Part shown: positions 38,685-47,794 of the stretch, piece after piece
Position numbering within the stretch: position 1 is the stretch's first letter
Layout: each line of letters starts with the position of its first letter
NCBI GenBank assembly: GCA_022843845.1
Contig: JALHMW010000011.1
Location: 62,001-126,000 of the forward strand
Direction of reading: 5' to 3'
DNA length: 64,000 nucleotides
Origin: Archangium sp.
GTDB taxonomy: Bacteria; Myxococcota; Myxococcia; Myxococcales; Myxococcaceae
Translations under genes and position numbers: made by a program
The notes under the pieces: generated by a model
The model's database searches: none
What the model saw: the letters and a program-made list of their open reading frames with translations, nothing else
What the model was told of the DNA's origin: nothing

Positions 38685-39521
38685 TCAGAGGTGGGCCGAA
38701 ATCCACGCCACAATGTCGCCCATCGGTTGCTCCTTGTTCAGCTCGCAGAGCACCTCGTGGCGGAAGTCGGAATAGTCCTTCCAGGTCTTGTCGGGTGACG
38801 CGACGGTGTCGAAGAACGCCCGCGCCGCAGGCATCGACGCGATGCGATCGCCCGTCCCGGCGACGACGAAGAGCGGCACGGTGATGTCCTTGCCGCGGCC
38901 GGCGAGGCGCTCCTGGGCGCCGGTGCAGGCGAAGTACCAACGCGGCGTGGTGACGTGCAGGTAGATCGGGTCTTCCGCCGACGACTTCTGCCAGGCCGGG
39001 TCGCGCGAGAGATCTTCGACCTTCAGCTCGTTCGACAGGTGGAGCCCGGGGAGGATGTTCTTGATCAACCTCGCCGCGAACAGCTTCACGGCGGGAGGCT
39101 CGAAGGCGATCTTGAGGAACGGCGCCGACAACACCAGCGCCTTGAGGCCGGCGGGGTTGGTCGTCGCCCAGTGCGTCGCCATGAGCGCGCCGTGGCTGTG
39201 CGCCAGAATGAACGTGGGCAGGTCCTGGGCTGCGCCGCGGAGCTTCTCCCAGAAGACACTGAGGTCGGCGAGGTAGTCGTCCCAGACGGCGCAGTCGGCG
39301 CGGCGGCCATCGGCCTTGCCATGACCGCGGTAGTCGAAGGCCATCACTCCGAAGCCGGCAGCGACGAGCTGGTCGATCACCCAGAGGTAGCGCCCCGAAT
39401 GATCGCCGTACCCGTGCACCACGCCGACCCAGGCCTTCGGCGCTCCGTCGGGCACAGCCGAACGCCAGAACAGCCGCGTTCCGTCTTTCCCCGAGAAATA
39501 CCCTTCGTCACGTTGAGCCAC
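38685..39521 (-). CDS. Alpha/beta hydrolase (lysophospholipase/monoacylglycerol lipase-like)
   Basis: The 278-residue enzyme should start at the GTG at 39521, six bases after a strong GGAGG; a longer GTG start at 39551 is in frame but lacks that spacing. It has VVHGYGDHSGRY with the oxyanion region, the nucleophile elbow AHSHG (Ser), GTGDRIA with the acid and FRHEVLCE with the catalytic His. The fold matches monoacylglycerol lipases and lysophospholipases. It heads the bactofilin-padC-pyrE operon, a link worth noting because no lipase has an obvious cytoskeletal role. Confidence 0.9.
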   Translation of the reverse strand: MAQRDEGYFSGKDGTRLFWRSAVPDGAPKAWVGVVHGYGDHSGRYLWVIDQLVAAGFGVMAFDYRGHGKADGRRADCAVWDDYLADLSVFWEKLRGAAQDLPTFILAHSHGALMATHWATTNPAGLKALVLSAPFLKIAFEPPAVKLFAARLIKNILPGLHLSNELKVEDLSRDPAWQKSSAEDPIYLHVTTPRWYFACTGAQERLAGRGKDITVPLFVVAGTGDRIASMPAARAFFDTVASPDKTWKDYSDFRHEVLCELNKEQPMGDIVAWISAHL

Positions 39522-39624
39522 GCGCACCCTCCGTTGCGTGAAGCGCGGCACGCTACACGCGCGGTCGATCGAAGTGATGCACTTTCCGCGGCGCGGGGAA
39601 GAACAGGCGCAGAAACCCGAGGGC

Positions 39625-41466
39625 TCAGCCGCCCAGGCTCTTGAGCTTCTTCTCGAGATCGGTGCGCTGCGACGGCCGGTCGGCGGCCTCGGGGCTCGCG
39701 GTCAGCAACTGCACCGCGTGCTTGAGCACGGCCTCGGCCCGCTGCTTTCGATTGGCCTTCGCGCAGGCCTCGGCGAGGTGTTCGAGCAGCGTGGGCTCGT
39801 CGGGAGACTCGGCGACGGCGCGCTCGAGGAGATCGACTGCGCGCTCGAATTGGCCCCGGCGGTAGGCGACCCAGCCTGCGGAGTCGAGATAGGCCGCCGA
39901 GTCTGGCCGCGCCTCGAGGGCCTTCCCCACGAGCCGCTCCGCCTCGTCCAGATCGCCGCCACGGTCAGCCAGGGTATAGCCGATGAAGTTCATGGCCGCC
40001 GTGTTGGTCGGGCGCTGCTCCAGCACCAGGCGCATGGTGTCGACGGCGCGCTTCCATTCCCCTCGTCGCTCGAGGGCTGCGGCGAGCGCGAAGAGCAGCG
40101 GCTCATCTTTCGGGCTCTTCACCAGCGCTTCCGAGAACAGCCTGATGGACTCCTGCTGCCGGCCCTGTCGATCGTAGAAGCCCGAGAGCGCGTCGAGCAC
40201 CTCGGCCGCCTGGCTGGTCGCGAAGGCCTTGAGCAGCGCGGTCTCGGCGTCCTTCACCTTCCCTGCCCGCTCGAGCGCCCGCGCCCACGCTGGGAGCAAC
40301 CCACTCAGGGCGGGCCGCTCCTCGTTGAGCTTCGAGAACGCCTCGAGCGCCGGCTTGTGCTGGCTGAGCGACGACTGGCACATCGCCTTGTGCAGGCGCG
40401 CTTCGTAGGAGAGATCGGAGCCATCTTTCGGGACGCTATCGAACGCGTCGGCCGCCTTCGCCCACGCCCGCACCCGCTCGTGGACGAGCCCTGCATAGAA
40501 GTGGAGTCGAGGCTCTTCGTTCTGCTTCCGTGCAGCGTCGAGTACGCCGGCCGCGTCGGTGAGCCGGTGCATCGCGAGGTACGAGAACGCGACCTTCACC
40601 ACGGACTCGGGGTCGCGGCCCAGCGAGAGCAGCTGATCGAAGTACGCGCGCGCTTCGACGATCTGTTCGGCCCGCAGCGCCATGCGGCCAGCAGAGACGA
40701 GCACCTCTTTGTTCTCGGGGTCGCGCTCGACGGCCCTGCCCCACGCCTCGAGCGCCTTCTCGGTGCGCCCACTGGTCTCGTACAGCCGCGCCAGGCTCGT
40801 CCAACAGTCGATGTCTCCGGGATCTCGCTCGACGGCGCGAGTCAGGAGACGTTCCGCGCGAGCGGCGTCTCCACGTTCAGCGAGCGCGAGGCCGAGGCGG
40901 CGGTAGCCGATGGGCTCTCCCGGCACCGCGCCGCCCAGCTCCTCGACCGTCTTCACCGCTTCTTCGACCTTGCCCTGATCGAGCCAGAGCTGCGTGAGCA
41001 CGAGGTACGCATCGGGATCGTTCGGGCGCAGCTTGATGGCGCGCGTCAGGTGCGCCCTCGCGCGGGCCGTCTTCTGCGCTTCGTAGAGCACGCGGCCCAT
41101 CAGCAGCTGGGCCGAGGCGTAGTCGGGGTGCTTGTCGATGACGCGCTTGAGCTGGGCCTCGGCGCGCTCCAGCTCCGAGGTGCGGGCGTACTGCTCGGCG
41201 AGCTGAGTCAGCAGAAACGGGTTCGCGTCATCAGAGGCCAGCGCGAGGCGCAGCTCGTCCATCGCGCCGCGGTGATTGCCTTCGTGATGTGAGAGCCTGG
41301 CCCGCAGGAAGTGGGCATACGAAGCCGCGCTGGGGAACTGCGTCGCCGAATCGGCCGGAGCGCCCATGGCCTCGCGCATCGCCTGGAGATCGACGGCCGG
41401 CCGCTTCGGAGGCGCTGCGTTCGCGACCAGACCCACGACGATCATCAGCACCGAGGCGCGCGCCAT
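39625..41466 (-). CDS. Large TPR-repeat protein, exported
   Basis: The protein has 613 residues from the ATG at 41466, which opens a signal peptide (MARASVLMIVVGLVANA); an upstream extension overlaps the kinase gene. Fourteen or so TPR units cover the remainder, for instance LTQLAEQYARTSELERAEAQL and FIGYTLADRGGDLDEAERLV. It is probably periplasmic and acts as a scaffold or in binding lipids or peptidoglycan, as comparable myxobacterial TPR proteins do. It follows the hybrid histidine kinase gene by 31 bases and may be co-transcribed. Confidence 0.82.
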   Translation of the reverse strand: MARASVLMIVVGLVANAAPPKRPAVDLQAMREAMGAPADSATQFPSAASYAHFLRARLSHHEGNHRGAMDELRLALASDDANPFLLTQLAEQYARTSELERAEAQLKRVIDKHPDYASAQLLMGRVLYEAQKTARARAHLTRAIKLRPNDPDAYLVLTQLWLDQGKVEEAVKTVEELGGAVPGEPIGYRRLGLALAERGDAARAERLLTRAVERDPGDIDCWTSLARLYETSGRTEKALEAWGRAVERDPENKEVLVSAGRMALRAEQIVEARAYFDQLLSLGRDPESVVKVAFSYLAMHRLTDAAGVLDAARKQNEEPRLHFYAGLVHERVRAWAKAADAFDSVPKDGSDLSYEARLHKAMCQSSLSQHKPALEAFSKLNEERPALSGLLPAWARALERAGKVKDAETALLKAFATSQAAEVLDALSGFYDRQGRQQESIRLFSEALVKSPKDEPLLFALAAALERRGEWKRAVDTMRLVLEQRPTNTAAMNFIGYTLADRGGDLDEAERLVGKALEARPDSAAYLDSAGWVAYRRGQFERAVDLLERAVAESPDEPTLLEHLAEACAKANRKQRAEAVLKHAVQLLTASPEAADRPSQRTDLEKKLKSLGG

Positions 41467-41497
41467 CTGAGCATGACGATACCGGGGTCGGTCGCCG

Positions 41498-43810
41498 CTA
41501 CGCCAGCAGCCGTTCGAGCAGGACCTCGGCGCCCTGTGCGCCTTCGCGTACATCGATCAACCGCGGCTGGTAGTTGAGCCCCAGCTCCTCGAGCAGCGCG
41601 CACAGCCGATTGACCAGCAGCCAGCCATCGTCGATCGCCGTCTCGGGCAGGAGCACCGCGAAGACGCCGCCTCCCAGGTGGCCGATGACGTCGGGCGAGC
41701 GGAGCTCTCGCCGGACGACCGCCGCGCACGCCGTGACTTTGGTTCCGACCGGCACCGTAGGCTTCAGCACGCCGACCGTGAGCGCGCGCCCGTAGCGACC
41801 GCTGCGAGAGAGCTCCTGATCGAGGCGATTGACGAGGCCCAGCTGGTCGAAGAGCCCCGTCTCGGAATCGACGCCGACCGCCGACACCTTTGCGGTGCTG
41901 CGCTTCATGCTGTCACCGACGCGGGTGAGCAGCTGGCTCAACGAGAACGGCTTGGTCAGCGTGTCGATGTGCCCGAGCTCGAGGGCGCGCAGCTTGTCGG
42001 AGAGATCAGGGTGACCCGAGATCAGCAGCACGGGAATCGCCGCCGTCGACGCAGTGCTCTTGAGCTCGCTGAGCGCGTCGAGCCCGTCGCGGTTGGGCAT
42101 GAAGACGTCCATCACGATCATGTCGGGCAGCAGGGCCTTGGCCTTGGCCACGGCTTCGTTGCCATCGCGCGCGACCTCGACGCGGTAGTGGCCCGACAGG
42201 CCCATGGTGCAGACGCGCGCGAACACGGGGTCGTCTTCGGCGAGCAACACGAGCGGAGCGCCTGACGAGACGACTGGCTTGCGCGCCGGCTTCGCCTGAC
42301 GAATCGGCAGCGTGAACGAGAACCGCGCGCCACCCGTCTTCGGGGCCTCGGCCCAGATCTCTCCGCCGTGACGCTCGACGTAGTCGCGGCAGATCGACAG
42401 CCCCAGCCCGCTCGACCGATCGAACGCGAGCAGGAGCGCGCTGGCGTCTGCGACGAGCCCATCGTCCTGCACCTCGATGAGCGCCACGTCACCGTCAGGC
42501 TGCGGCTTGAGCCGGGCTCGCACCGTCACCTGTCTGGCCCGGGTCGCGTGCTTGAGCGCGTTGGTGATGAGGTTCTGGAGCACCTGACGAATCTTCGGCT
42601 CGTCTCCGACGACCTCGAGGCTCATCGGCGCCTCGGCGCGCAGCGCGATGTTCTTCTCGCGCGCGAGGATCTGCAGATCGTTCACCGCCTCCTGGCACGT
42701 CTCCGAGACGTCCATCGCCTTGGTGAAGAGCACGATGCGGCCGTCTTCGGCCCGGCTGCTCTCGAGCAGCGACTCCACCAGCTCGAGCATCTTGCGGCTG
42801 GAGCGCTGAATGGCCTCGGCCGACGGCTTGAGGTTCGGAGGGAGCGAGCCGTCGGTGAGGAGAATGTGTGAGTGCCCGAGGTGAACGTTCAGCGGAGCCC
42901 GCAGGTCGTGGCTCAGCACCGCGAGCAGCTCGTTCTTGCGACGGTCGAGGGCCTTGAGCCGTTGGTTGGCCTCGTGCAGCTCCTTGAAGCGCTCGAGGTA
43001 GGCCGACTCCAGCGAGGTGCGCGTCCTGGTGACCGAGGCCTGCGCTTGCACGTGTTCGGCCGCGTTCGCCAGCGCGACGCAAATCGCGGTGAGGAAATCG
43101 CGCTCCTCCTGCTCGAAGGGCGCCGCGCGCTTGAGGACGAGGGCCGCGAAGGCCGCCGGCTCGTGCGACACCGGGTACACCCAGGTGCCGTCGCCGCCTG
43201 CCACCTCACGCGTCTCGATGGCGGTGCGAAGCGTCGGCGCGAGCGCGAGATCGATCGGCGTGCGCGAGTCGGCGTCGACCAGGAACGCCTTTCGCGGCCC
43301 CTCCCCTTCGAACTGGAGGACCTTCGCCTGCTCGCAGCCCAACGCGTCCTTGAGCCTTGGAGCAACCACCTTGCCGAGCCTCGACAACGCCTCGCGATTC
43401 GTTGCCGCGCGCGTGATGTCCAACAACAGCTCGAGGCGCCGCCGCACCAGCTCGTCGCGATCGGCGACGCGGCGCGCCCGGATGCCGGCGACGAGCTGCT
43501 GCTCGAGCTCCTCGAGCGACTTCGCGATGACATCGACGTCGAGCTTGTCGAGGCTGCGGGCCGCGACGCGGCTGCCATCGAACACCAGCGGAACGCCACG
43601 GGCGCTCGGACTTTGACGCAGCGCTTCGAGCGCGGTGGAGGCAGCGCGAGCAGGGAGCGAGATGACGATCGCGTCGGGCCGGCTGCGCGAGATCGCCTCG
43701 AGCGCGTCGGCGGGGCGGGCCGAGGCTTCGCACTCGAAACCACGCGACTCGAGGCTTGCCGCCAGGCCCGGAGTCCTCCCCCCAAGAATCAGCACGCGGC
43801 CCGAAGACAC
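41498..43810 (-). CDS. Hybrid histidine kinase with receiver and degenerate GGDEF domain
   Basis: The 770-residue soluble protein starts at a GTG. In order it shows a receiver-like N-terminal domain, a GAF-like domain (about 125-275), HisKA with LSHDLRAPLN (His phosphorylation site) and HATPase with NLITNALKHA and SSGLGLSICRDY. A receiver (about 525-640) follows with LLAEDDP, the Asp in MIVMDVFMPN and Lys in LTKPF, then a GGDEF-like domain in which the signature reads GGGVF. The N-terminal receiver lacks a clear phospho-acceptor Asp, and the G1 box of the ATPase is short (DDGLV). It probably phosphorylates its own receiver or another partner; diguanylate cyclase activity is unlikely. Confidence 0.85.
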   Translation of the reverse strand: MSSGRVLILGGRTPGLAASLESRGFECEASARPADALEAISRSRPDAIVISLPARAASTALEALRQSPSARGVPLVFDGSRVAARSLDKLDVDVIAKSLEELEQQLVAGIRARRVADRDELVRRRLELLLDITRAATNREALSRLGKVVAPRLKDALGCEQAKVLQFEGEGPRKAFLVDADSRTPIDLALAPTLRTAIETREVAGGDGTWVYPVSHEPAAFAALVLKRAAPFEQEERDFLTAICVALANAAEHVQAQASVTRTRTSLESAYLERFKELHEANQRLKALDRRKNELLAVLSHDLRAPLNVHLGHSHILLTDGSLPPNLKPSAEAIQRSSRKMLELVESLLESSRAEDGRIVLFTKAMDVSETCQEAVNDLQILAREKNIALRAEAPMSLEVVGDEPKIRQVLQNLITNALKHATRARQVTVRARLKPQPDGDVALIEVQDDGLVADASALLLAFDRSSGLGLSICRDYVERHGGEIWAEAPKTGGARFSFTLPIRQAKPARKPVVSSGAPLVLLAEDDPVFARVCTMGLSGHYRVEVARDGNEAVAKAKALLPDMIVMDVFMPNRDGLDALSELKSTASTAAIPVLLISGHPDLSDKLRALELGHIDTLTKPFSLSQLLTRVGDSMKRSTAKVSAVGVDSETGLFDQLGLVNRLDQELSRSGRYGRALTVGVLKPTVPVGTKVTACAAVVRRELRSPDVIGHLGGGVFAVLLPETAIDDGWLLVNRLCALLEELGLNYQPRLIDVREGAQGAEVLLERLLA

Positions 43811-43870
43811 GCTCGCAGTGTAGCAAGGTCACGGGTAGAGTCCGCGCCGGCCGTCACCCACACCGGACCC

Positions 43871-46075
43871 ATGCACCGTACATTCCTCCTTATCGGACTC
43901 TTGCTGGCATCCACTTCTCTGGCCCAGACGGGAGATGAGTGGAGCAACCCCTTTGGGTCTCCTGCCACCCCGCCGCCCAAACCGGCCACCCCTCCGCCCG
44001 GCGAGCCCCCGCCGCCGAAGAAGACGACTCCGGCGGCGGCGACGCCCGCCCCTGCGGCGGCGCCACCAAGCTCGAGCCGGCTGCGTGATGACGACGCACC
44101 TGCGCCGCGGAATGACGCGAAAGCCCGCACCGAAGAGCGGCTGAAAGCGGCGACCGGCAAGGGCGAGCCCGACGTCAAGGACGCCGACAAGCTGCCGATC
44201 ATCTCGAAGAAGGAGACCTACCTTCCCGGCACCGAGCCCCACAGCCCCTCGACGTGGATGACGAGCATCGACGCCCCCGGCAACGGCCGCGTGACGCTGG
44301 GTCAGGTGACGATGGGCACTGCCTTCGTGCCGAGCGCGCGCATGGGGCCCAAGGGGCTCGTTCGTGTGGGGTTCCTCGGCGAGTACCTCAACCAGATCGA
44401 CTTCCCGGTCCGCAACGCGCAGAACATCCGCTCGGGCATCACCTTCGCGGCGAGCTTTCAACCGTTCACGTGGGGTGAGGTGTACGTCGGCTACGCCGCC
44501 GCGGCGAACACCAACAACCGCACCTCGCCCAACCTGATTCAGGCCCTCGGCGATCTCACGCTGGGCATCAAGGCCTCGAACGAGTGGGCGAAAGGCTTTC
44601 ACGCCGGCATCGATCTGCGACTGCTCACGTTCTCGGGCGTCGGCAACCAGGGCATCGATCGCTTCGCGGTCGGCTTCAGGCCCACCGCGCTCGCGACCTA
44701 CGACGTTCGTGCGCTCTCGCCGAAGGTGCCGCTCATCGCGACCCTCGCGTTTGGCTTCACGCTCGACTCGACCGCGGCCCTGGTGACGCAGCGGCTCAAC
44801 GCAGCAGAGGAGTTCGCGCTCGGCATCAACCGCTTCAACCGCTTCAACTTCGGCGCCTCGCTCGAGATTCCGCTGCCGTTCGTCACGCCGTTCGTCGAGT
44901 ACACGCTGGCGGCTCCGCTGGGCGTTCCCAACGGGCTGCTGACGGGCCCCGATGGCGCGACCGTTCCGGTTGGCGCTGCGATGCCCCAGGCGCTCGGGCT
45001 CGGCCTGAAGGTGACGGCCGTGAAGGATCTCACCCTGCTCACCGGCGTGAACCTGGGCCTGACCCGCAACGTCGGCCTCGGTGTTCCCGCCACGCCCCCG
45101 TGGAACTTCTTCGTCGGCGCGAGCTTCGCCATCGATCCGTTCCAGCGTGGAGAGATCAAGACCGTCGACACCGTGCGTGAGCGCAAGGTCGAGCAGAAGG
45201 TCGAGCTCGCGAAGGCACGCGTCGAAGGCACCGTCATCAACGCCACCACGAAAGCGCCGATCGCTGGCGCCATCATCGCCGTTCCTGGCGTGCTCCCCAG
45301 CGCCACCGACCCCCAGGGCAAGTTCACGACCCTCGAGATCAAGGACGCGAAGCTCGCGAAGCTGTCGGTCTCACGTGATGGCTACAAGACGGCCGAACAG
45401 TCGATCGCCCTCGAAGCCGGCAAGGCCGCGAAGGTCGAGATCGCGCTCGAAGAAGACATCAAGAAGGGTGTCTTCGAGCTCACTGCGACCAGCAAGAAGA
45501 AGCCGGTCAAGGCGGTCGTCGCGTTCAAGGGCGCCACCGAGGCATCGACCGAGACCATGGACAGCGGCGCGAAAGAGCTGGAGCTGCCCGCTGGCACGTA
45601 CACCGTGACGGCGACGGCCGAGGGCTACCTCTCGCAGACGCGCGAAGTGCAGATCCCCGCTGGCGGCCGCATGCCGGTTGCGTTCGAGCTCAACGCGATG
45701 CCGAAGAAGATGTTGGTCATCTTCAAGGGCGACAAGATCGAGATCCTGCAGCAGGTGCACTTCGCGACCGGCAAGGCGACGATCCTCGCGGACTCGTTCG
45801 ACCTGCTCCAGCAGGTGGTCGACGTCGTGGTGCGCAACAACGTCAAGCGCGTCTCGGTCGAGGGCCACACCGACAACAAGGGCGTGAAGGTCGCCAACCA
45901 GAAGCTCTCGGAAGATCGGGCGCGTGCGGTGGCCGACTACCTCATCGCACAGGGCGTCGAGGCGAAACGGCTCGAGTCGGTGGGCTATGGTGACACCAAG
46001 CCGATCGCACCCAACCTGACTGCGCGGGGCCGAGAGCTGAATCGCCGCGTCGAGTTCATCGTGCTGGAGAAGTAA
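43871..46075 (+). CDS. OmpA-family outer-membrane protein with carboxypeptidase-regulatory-like domains
   Basis: The 734-residue protein starts at the ATG at 43871 with a signal peptide (FLLIGLLLASTSLAQ); the frame runs open far upstream, antisense to the kinase gene. A Pro-rich linker (25-70) comes first, then a barrel-like segment (about 130-440). Two CarboxypepD-regulatory-like modules follow (GTVINATTKAPIAGAIIAVPG and a second at about 535-600). The OmpA C-terminal peptidoglycan-binding domain ends the protein (VHFATGKATIL, EGHTDNKG, NRRVEFIV). It should link the outer membrane to peptidoglycan. The lipoprotein gene starts directly after the stop. Confidence 0.9.
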   Translation: MHRTFLLIGLLLASTSLAQTGDEWSNPFGSPATPPPKPATPPPGEPPPPKKTTPAAATPAPAAAPPSSSRLRDDDAPAPRNDAKARTEERLKAATGKGEPDVKDADKLPIISKKETYLPGTEPHSPSTWMTSIDAPGNGRVTLGQVTMGTAFVPSARMGPKGLVRVGFLGEYLNQIDFPVRNAQNIRSGITFAASFQPFTWGEVYVGYAAAANTNNRTSPNLIQALGDLTLGIKASNEWAKGFHAGIDLRLLTFSGVGNQGIDRFAVGFRPTALATYDVRALSPKVPLIATLAFGFTLDSTAALVTQRLNAAEEFALGINRFNRFNFGASLEIPLPFVTPFVEYTLAAPLGVPNGLLTGPDGATVPVGAAMPQALGLGLKVTAVKDLTLLTGVNLGLTRNVGLGVPATPPWNFFVGASFAIDPFQRGEIKTVDTVRERKVEQKVELAKARVEGTVINATTKAPIAGAIIAVPGVLPSATDPQGKFTTLEIKDAKLAKLSVSRDGYKTAEQSIALEAGKAAKVEIALEEDIKKGVFELTATSKKKPVKAVVAFKGATEASTETMDSGAKELELPAGTYTVTATAEGYLSQTREVQIPAGGRMPVAFELNAMPKKMLVIFKGDKIEILQQVHFATGKATILADSFDLLQQVVDVVVRNNVKRVSVEGHTDNKGVKVANQKLSEDRARAVADYLIAQGVEAKRLESVGYGDTKPIAPNLTARGRELNRRVEFIVLEK

Positions 46076-47794
46076 ATGCGCCGACTGCTGAGCGGAGTGG
46101 TGGTGGCTGGGCTGCTGGTCATGGGTTGCCCGATGGAGCCCCCACCACCCCCCCCCCCGCCAGCGCCGCCGCGCGCGTTCCTCACGCTGCCGTCGAACAC
46201 CGTGATCGCCCCGACCATCAAGGGGACGGTCACGACGATGGGCTGCAAGAAGGTCGGCCAGGTGCAGATCCTCGAGAGCGGGAACTTCCTGACCGACGCG
46301 CGGTACACGGGCGAGCCCACCACCTGGGAGATTCAGCCCGCGCTGCTCAACCCGATCTACCCGGTGCGCGGGTTCGCCACGCCGCTGTCGTTGTCGGCGA
46401 AGGTCATCTGCGAAGAGGTCAACACCTTCCCCGACGGTGGCTTCTCGACCCGCGAAGGCACCTCGCAGCCCATCAGCCTCACATTCCTGCCGGTCGCCTC
46501 GGTGCGCACCGACATGGGCCGCCAGACCCTGCCCGACACCTTCGTCGCCGAGGGCGGCGTCGCGGGCCAACCAACGACGTTCATCGGCTGCGCCGGAACC
46601 ACGACGGGCCGAGCGCTCATTCGCGTGGACTCGGACGGCAAACTCGTCGCCTTCAACGAGGGGCTGCCGTTCAACTGTGACTTCAGCTCCAACATCACCG
46701 ATCGCAACCCGGTCTCAGGCACGCGGTGGCTGTGGATGCCGCAGGTCGGCGCTTTTTCGTTCGACGGCAACCTGAACATCCTCTCGACGACGAGGGGTGA
46801 GCTCACCCGGCTGTCGGTGTCGCCGATCGAGGGTGACGCCTTGATCACCATCGAAGATGTGTCGGCGGGGGCCACCAAGGCTCAGATGAAGCGCATTCGG
46901 GCGCGGCCAGCCATGATGCAGGACCCGATGGCGTGGAGCACGCTCAGGGGCACCTTTGACACCGGCTATCCCGGCGAGTTCAACAGCGACCCCGTCGTCG
47001 ACCCCGGCACCCGGCGCGTCTTCACCTCGTCATGGCAGAAGCGCGGCGGCTCGACGACCGGCCTCATCGCGATCCTCGCCTACAGCTACGACACCGGAGC
47101 GATCGTGAATGAGGTGATTGGGCCGAGCGGGCAACCCGAGGTGCCGGTGATTCTGTCGTTCGACTTTCCCAACCAGGGCAACCGCCCCATCAAGCCGGTC
47201 GGGGCCTTCAAGGAAGATGGCACGGTCTTCTACGCGCCGCTCCTCACGGTCGGCGGAGGCGGCCAGCTCTCGACGACGGTGCTCGCGTGCGCAACGAACG
47301 TGTCGGGGTGTCAGACCACGAACGGTGCGCGCCGGTGGACGAGCCCGACGTTTCAGGGAGAGTTGCTGAACATCGTGCTGTTCTCTCGCGGGAACTTCGT
47401 CGGCCTGGTCGGCCCGTTCGCCAGCTACTTCCTCGGGGCCGGCGATGGCACGGTGAAGAACTTCGGCATCAGCGACCCCAGAGAGCCGCTGCGACCGAGC
47501 GGGAGCCTGATCACCCTCGGCGTCGTCCCCGGCCGGGGCAACGACTTCTTCCTGCTCAACGGCCCGATCCCCAACGGCACGTCGCCGACCTTCCCCACCG
47601 AGATCATCGCGACCGACGCCCCGCCGAGCGGAGAGCTCTGGAAGTTCTCGATTCAAGGCGGCACGCAGCCGGCCGACTCGCTGTACCTCGCGGTCGACGA
47701 CAACGGCCAGGCGTGGATGCGCGTCGGCGTCGACCAGGTGCGCCCGCTGGGCCTGATGGAGTACCGCAACCAGCGCGGCGCTCAGCGCCCCTGA
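46076..47794 (+). CDS. Lipoprotein with proline tract, unknown function
   Basis: The 572-residue protein has a lipobox (GLLVMGCPM) followed at once by eight prolines encoded by an 11-base C-run (46148-46158). The rest has no family I recognise; it is beta-rich with few helices and two or three regions resembling propeller or beta-sandwich repeats. It starts on the base after the OmpA-family stop and so is co-translated with it. The end overlaps the convergent tlyA gene by 13 bases. It probably works with the OmpA protein at the cell surface. Confidence 0.75.
   Translation: MRRLLSGVVVAGLLVMGCPMEPPPPPPPPAPPRAFLTLPSNTVIAPTIKGTVTTMGCKKVGQVQILESGNFLTDARYTGEPTTWEIQPALLNPIYPVRGFATPLSLSAKVICEEVNTFPDGGFSTREGTSQPISLTFLPVASVRTDMGRQTLPDTFVAEGGVAGQPTTFIGCAGTTTGRALIRVDSDGKLVAFNEGLPFNCDFSSNITDRNPVSGTRWLWMPQVGAFSFDGNLNILSTTRGELTRLSVSPIEGDALITIEDVSAGATKAQMKRIRARPAMMQDPMAWSTLRGTFDTGYPGEFNSDPVVDPGTRRVFTSSWQKRGGSTTGLIAILAYSYDTGAIVNEVIGPSGQPEVPVILSFDFPNQGNRPIKPVGAFKEDGTVFYAPLLTVGGGGQLSTTVLACATNVSGCQTTNGARRWTSPTFQGELLNIVLFSRGNFVGLVGPFASYFLGAGDGTVKNFGISDPREPLRPSGSLITLGVVPGRGNDFFLLNGPIPNGTSPTFPTEIIATDAPPSGELWKFSIQGGTQPADSLYLAVDDNGQAWMRVGVDQVRPLGLMEYRNQRGAQRP
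46148..46158 (+). repeat. Eleven-base C homopolymer in coding sequence
   Basis: An uninterrupted run of 11 C lies just after the lipobox codons of the lipoprotein gene and encodes part of its proline stretch. Slippage by one base would shift the frame near residue 27, giving an on/off switch. Such runs are typical of phase-variable surface genes in other bacteria; this is a prediction for myxobacteria. Confidence 0.7.

Noticed and set aside
42872..43870. Upstream extension of the OmpA-family frame
   Set aside because: It runs antisense to the histidine kinase gene and would hide a good signal peptide that begins at 43871.
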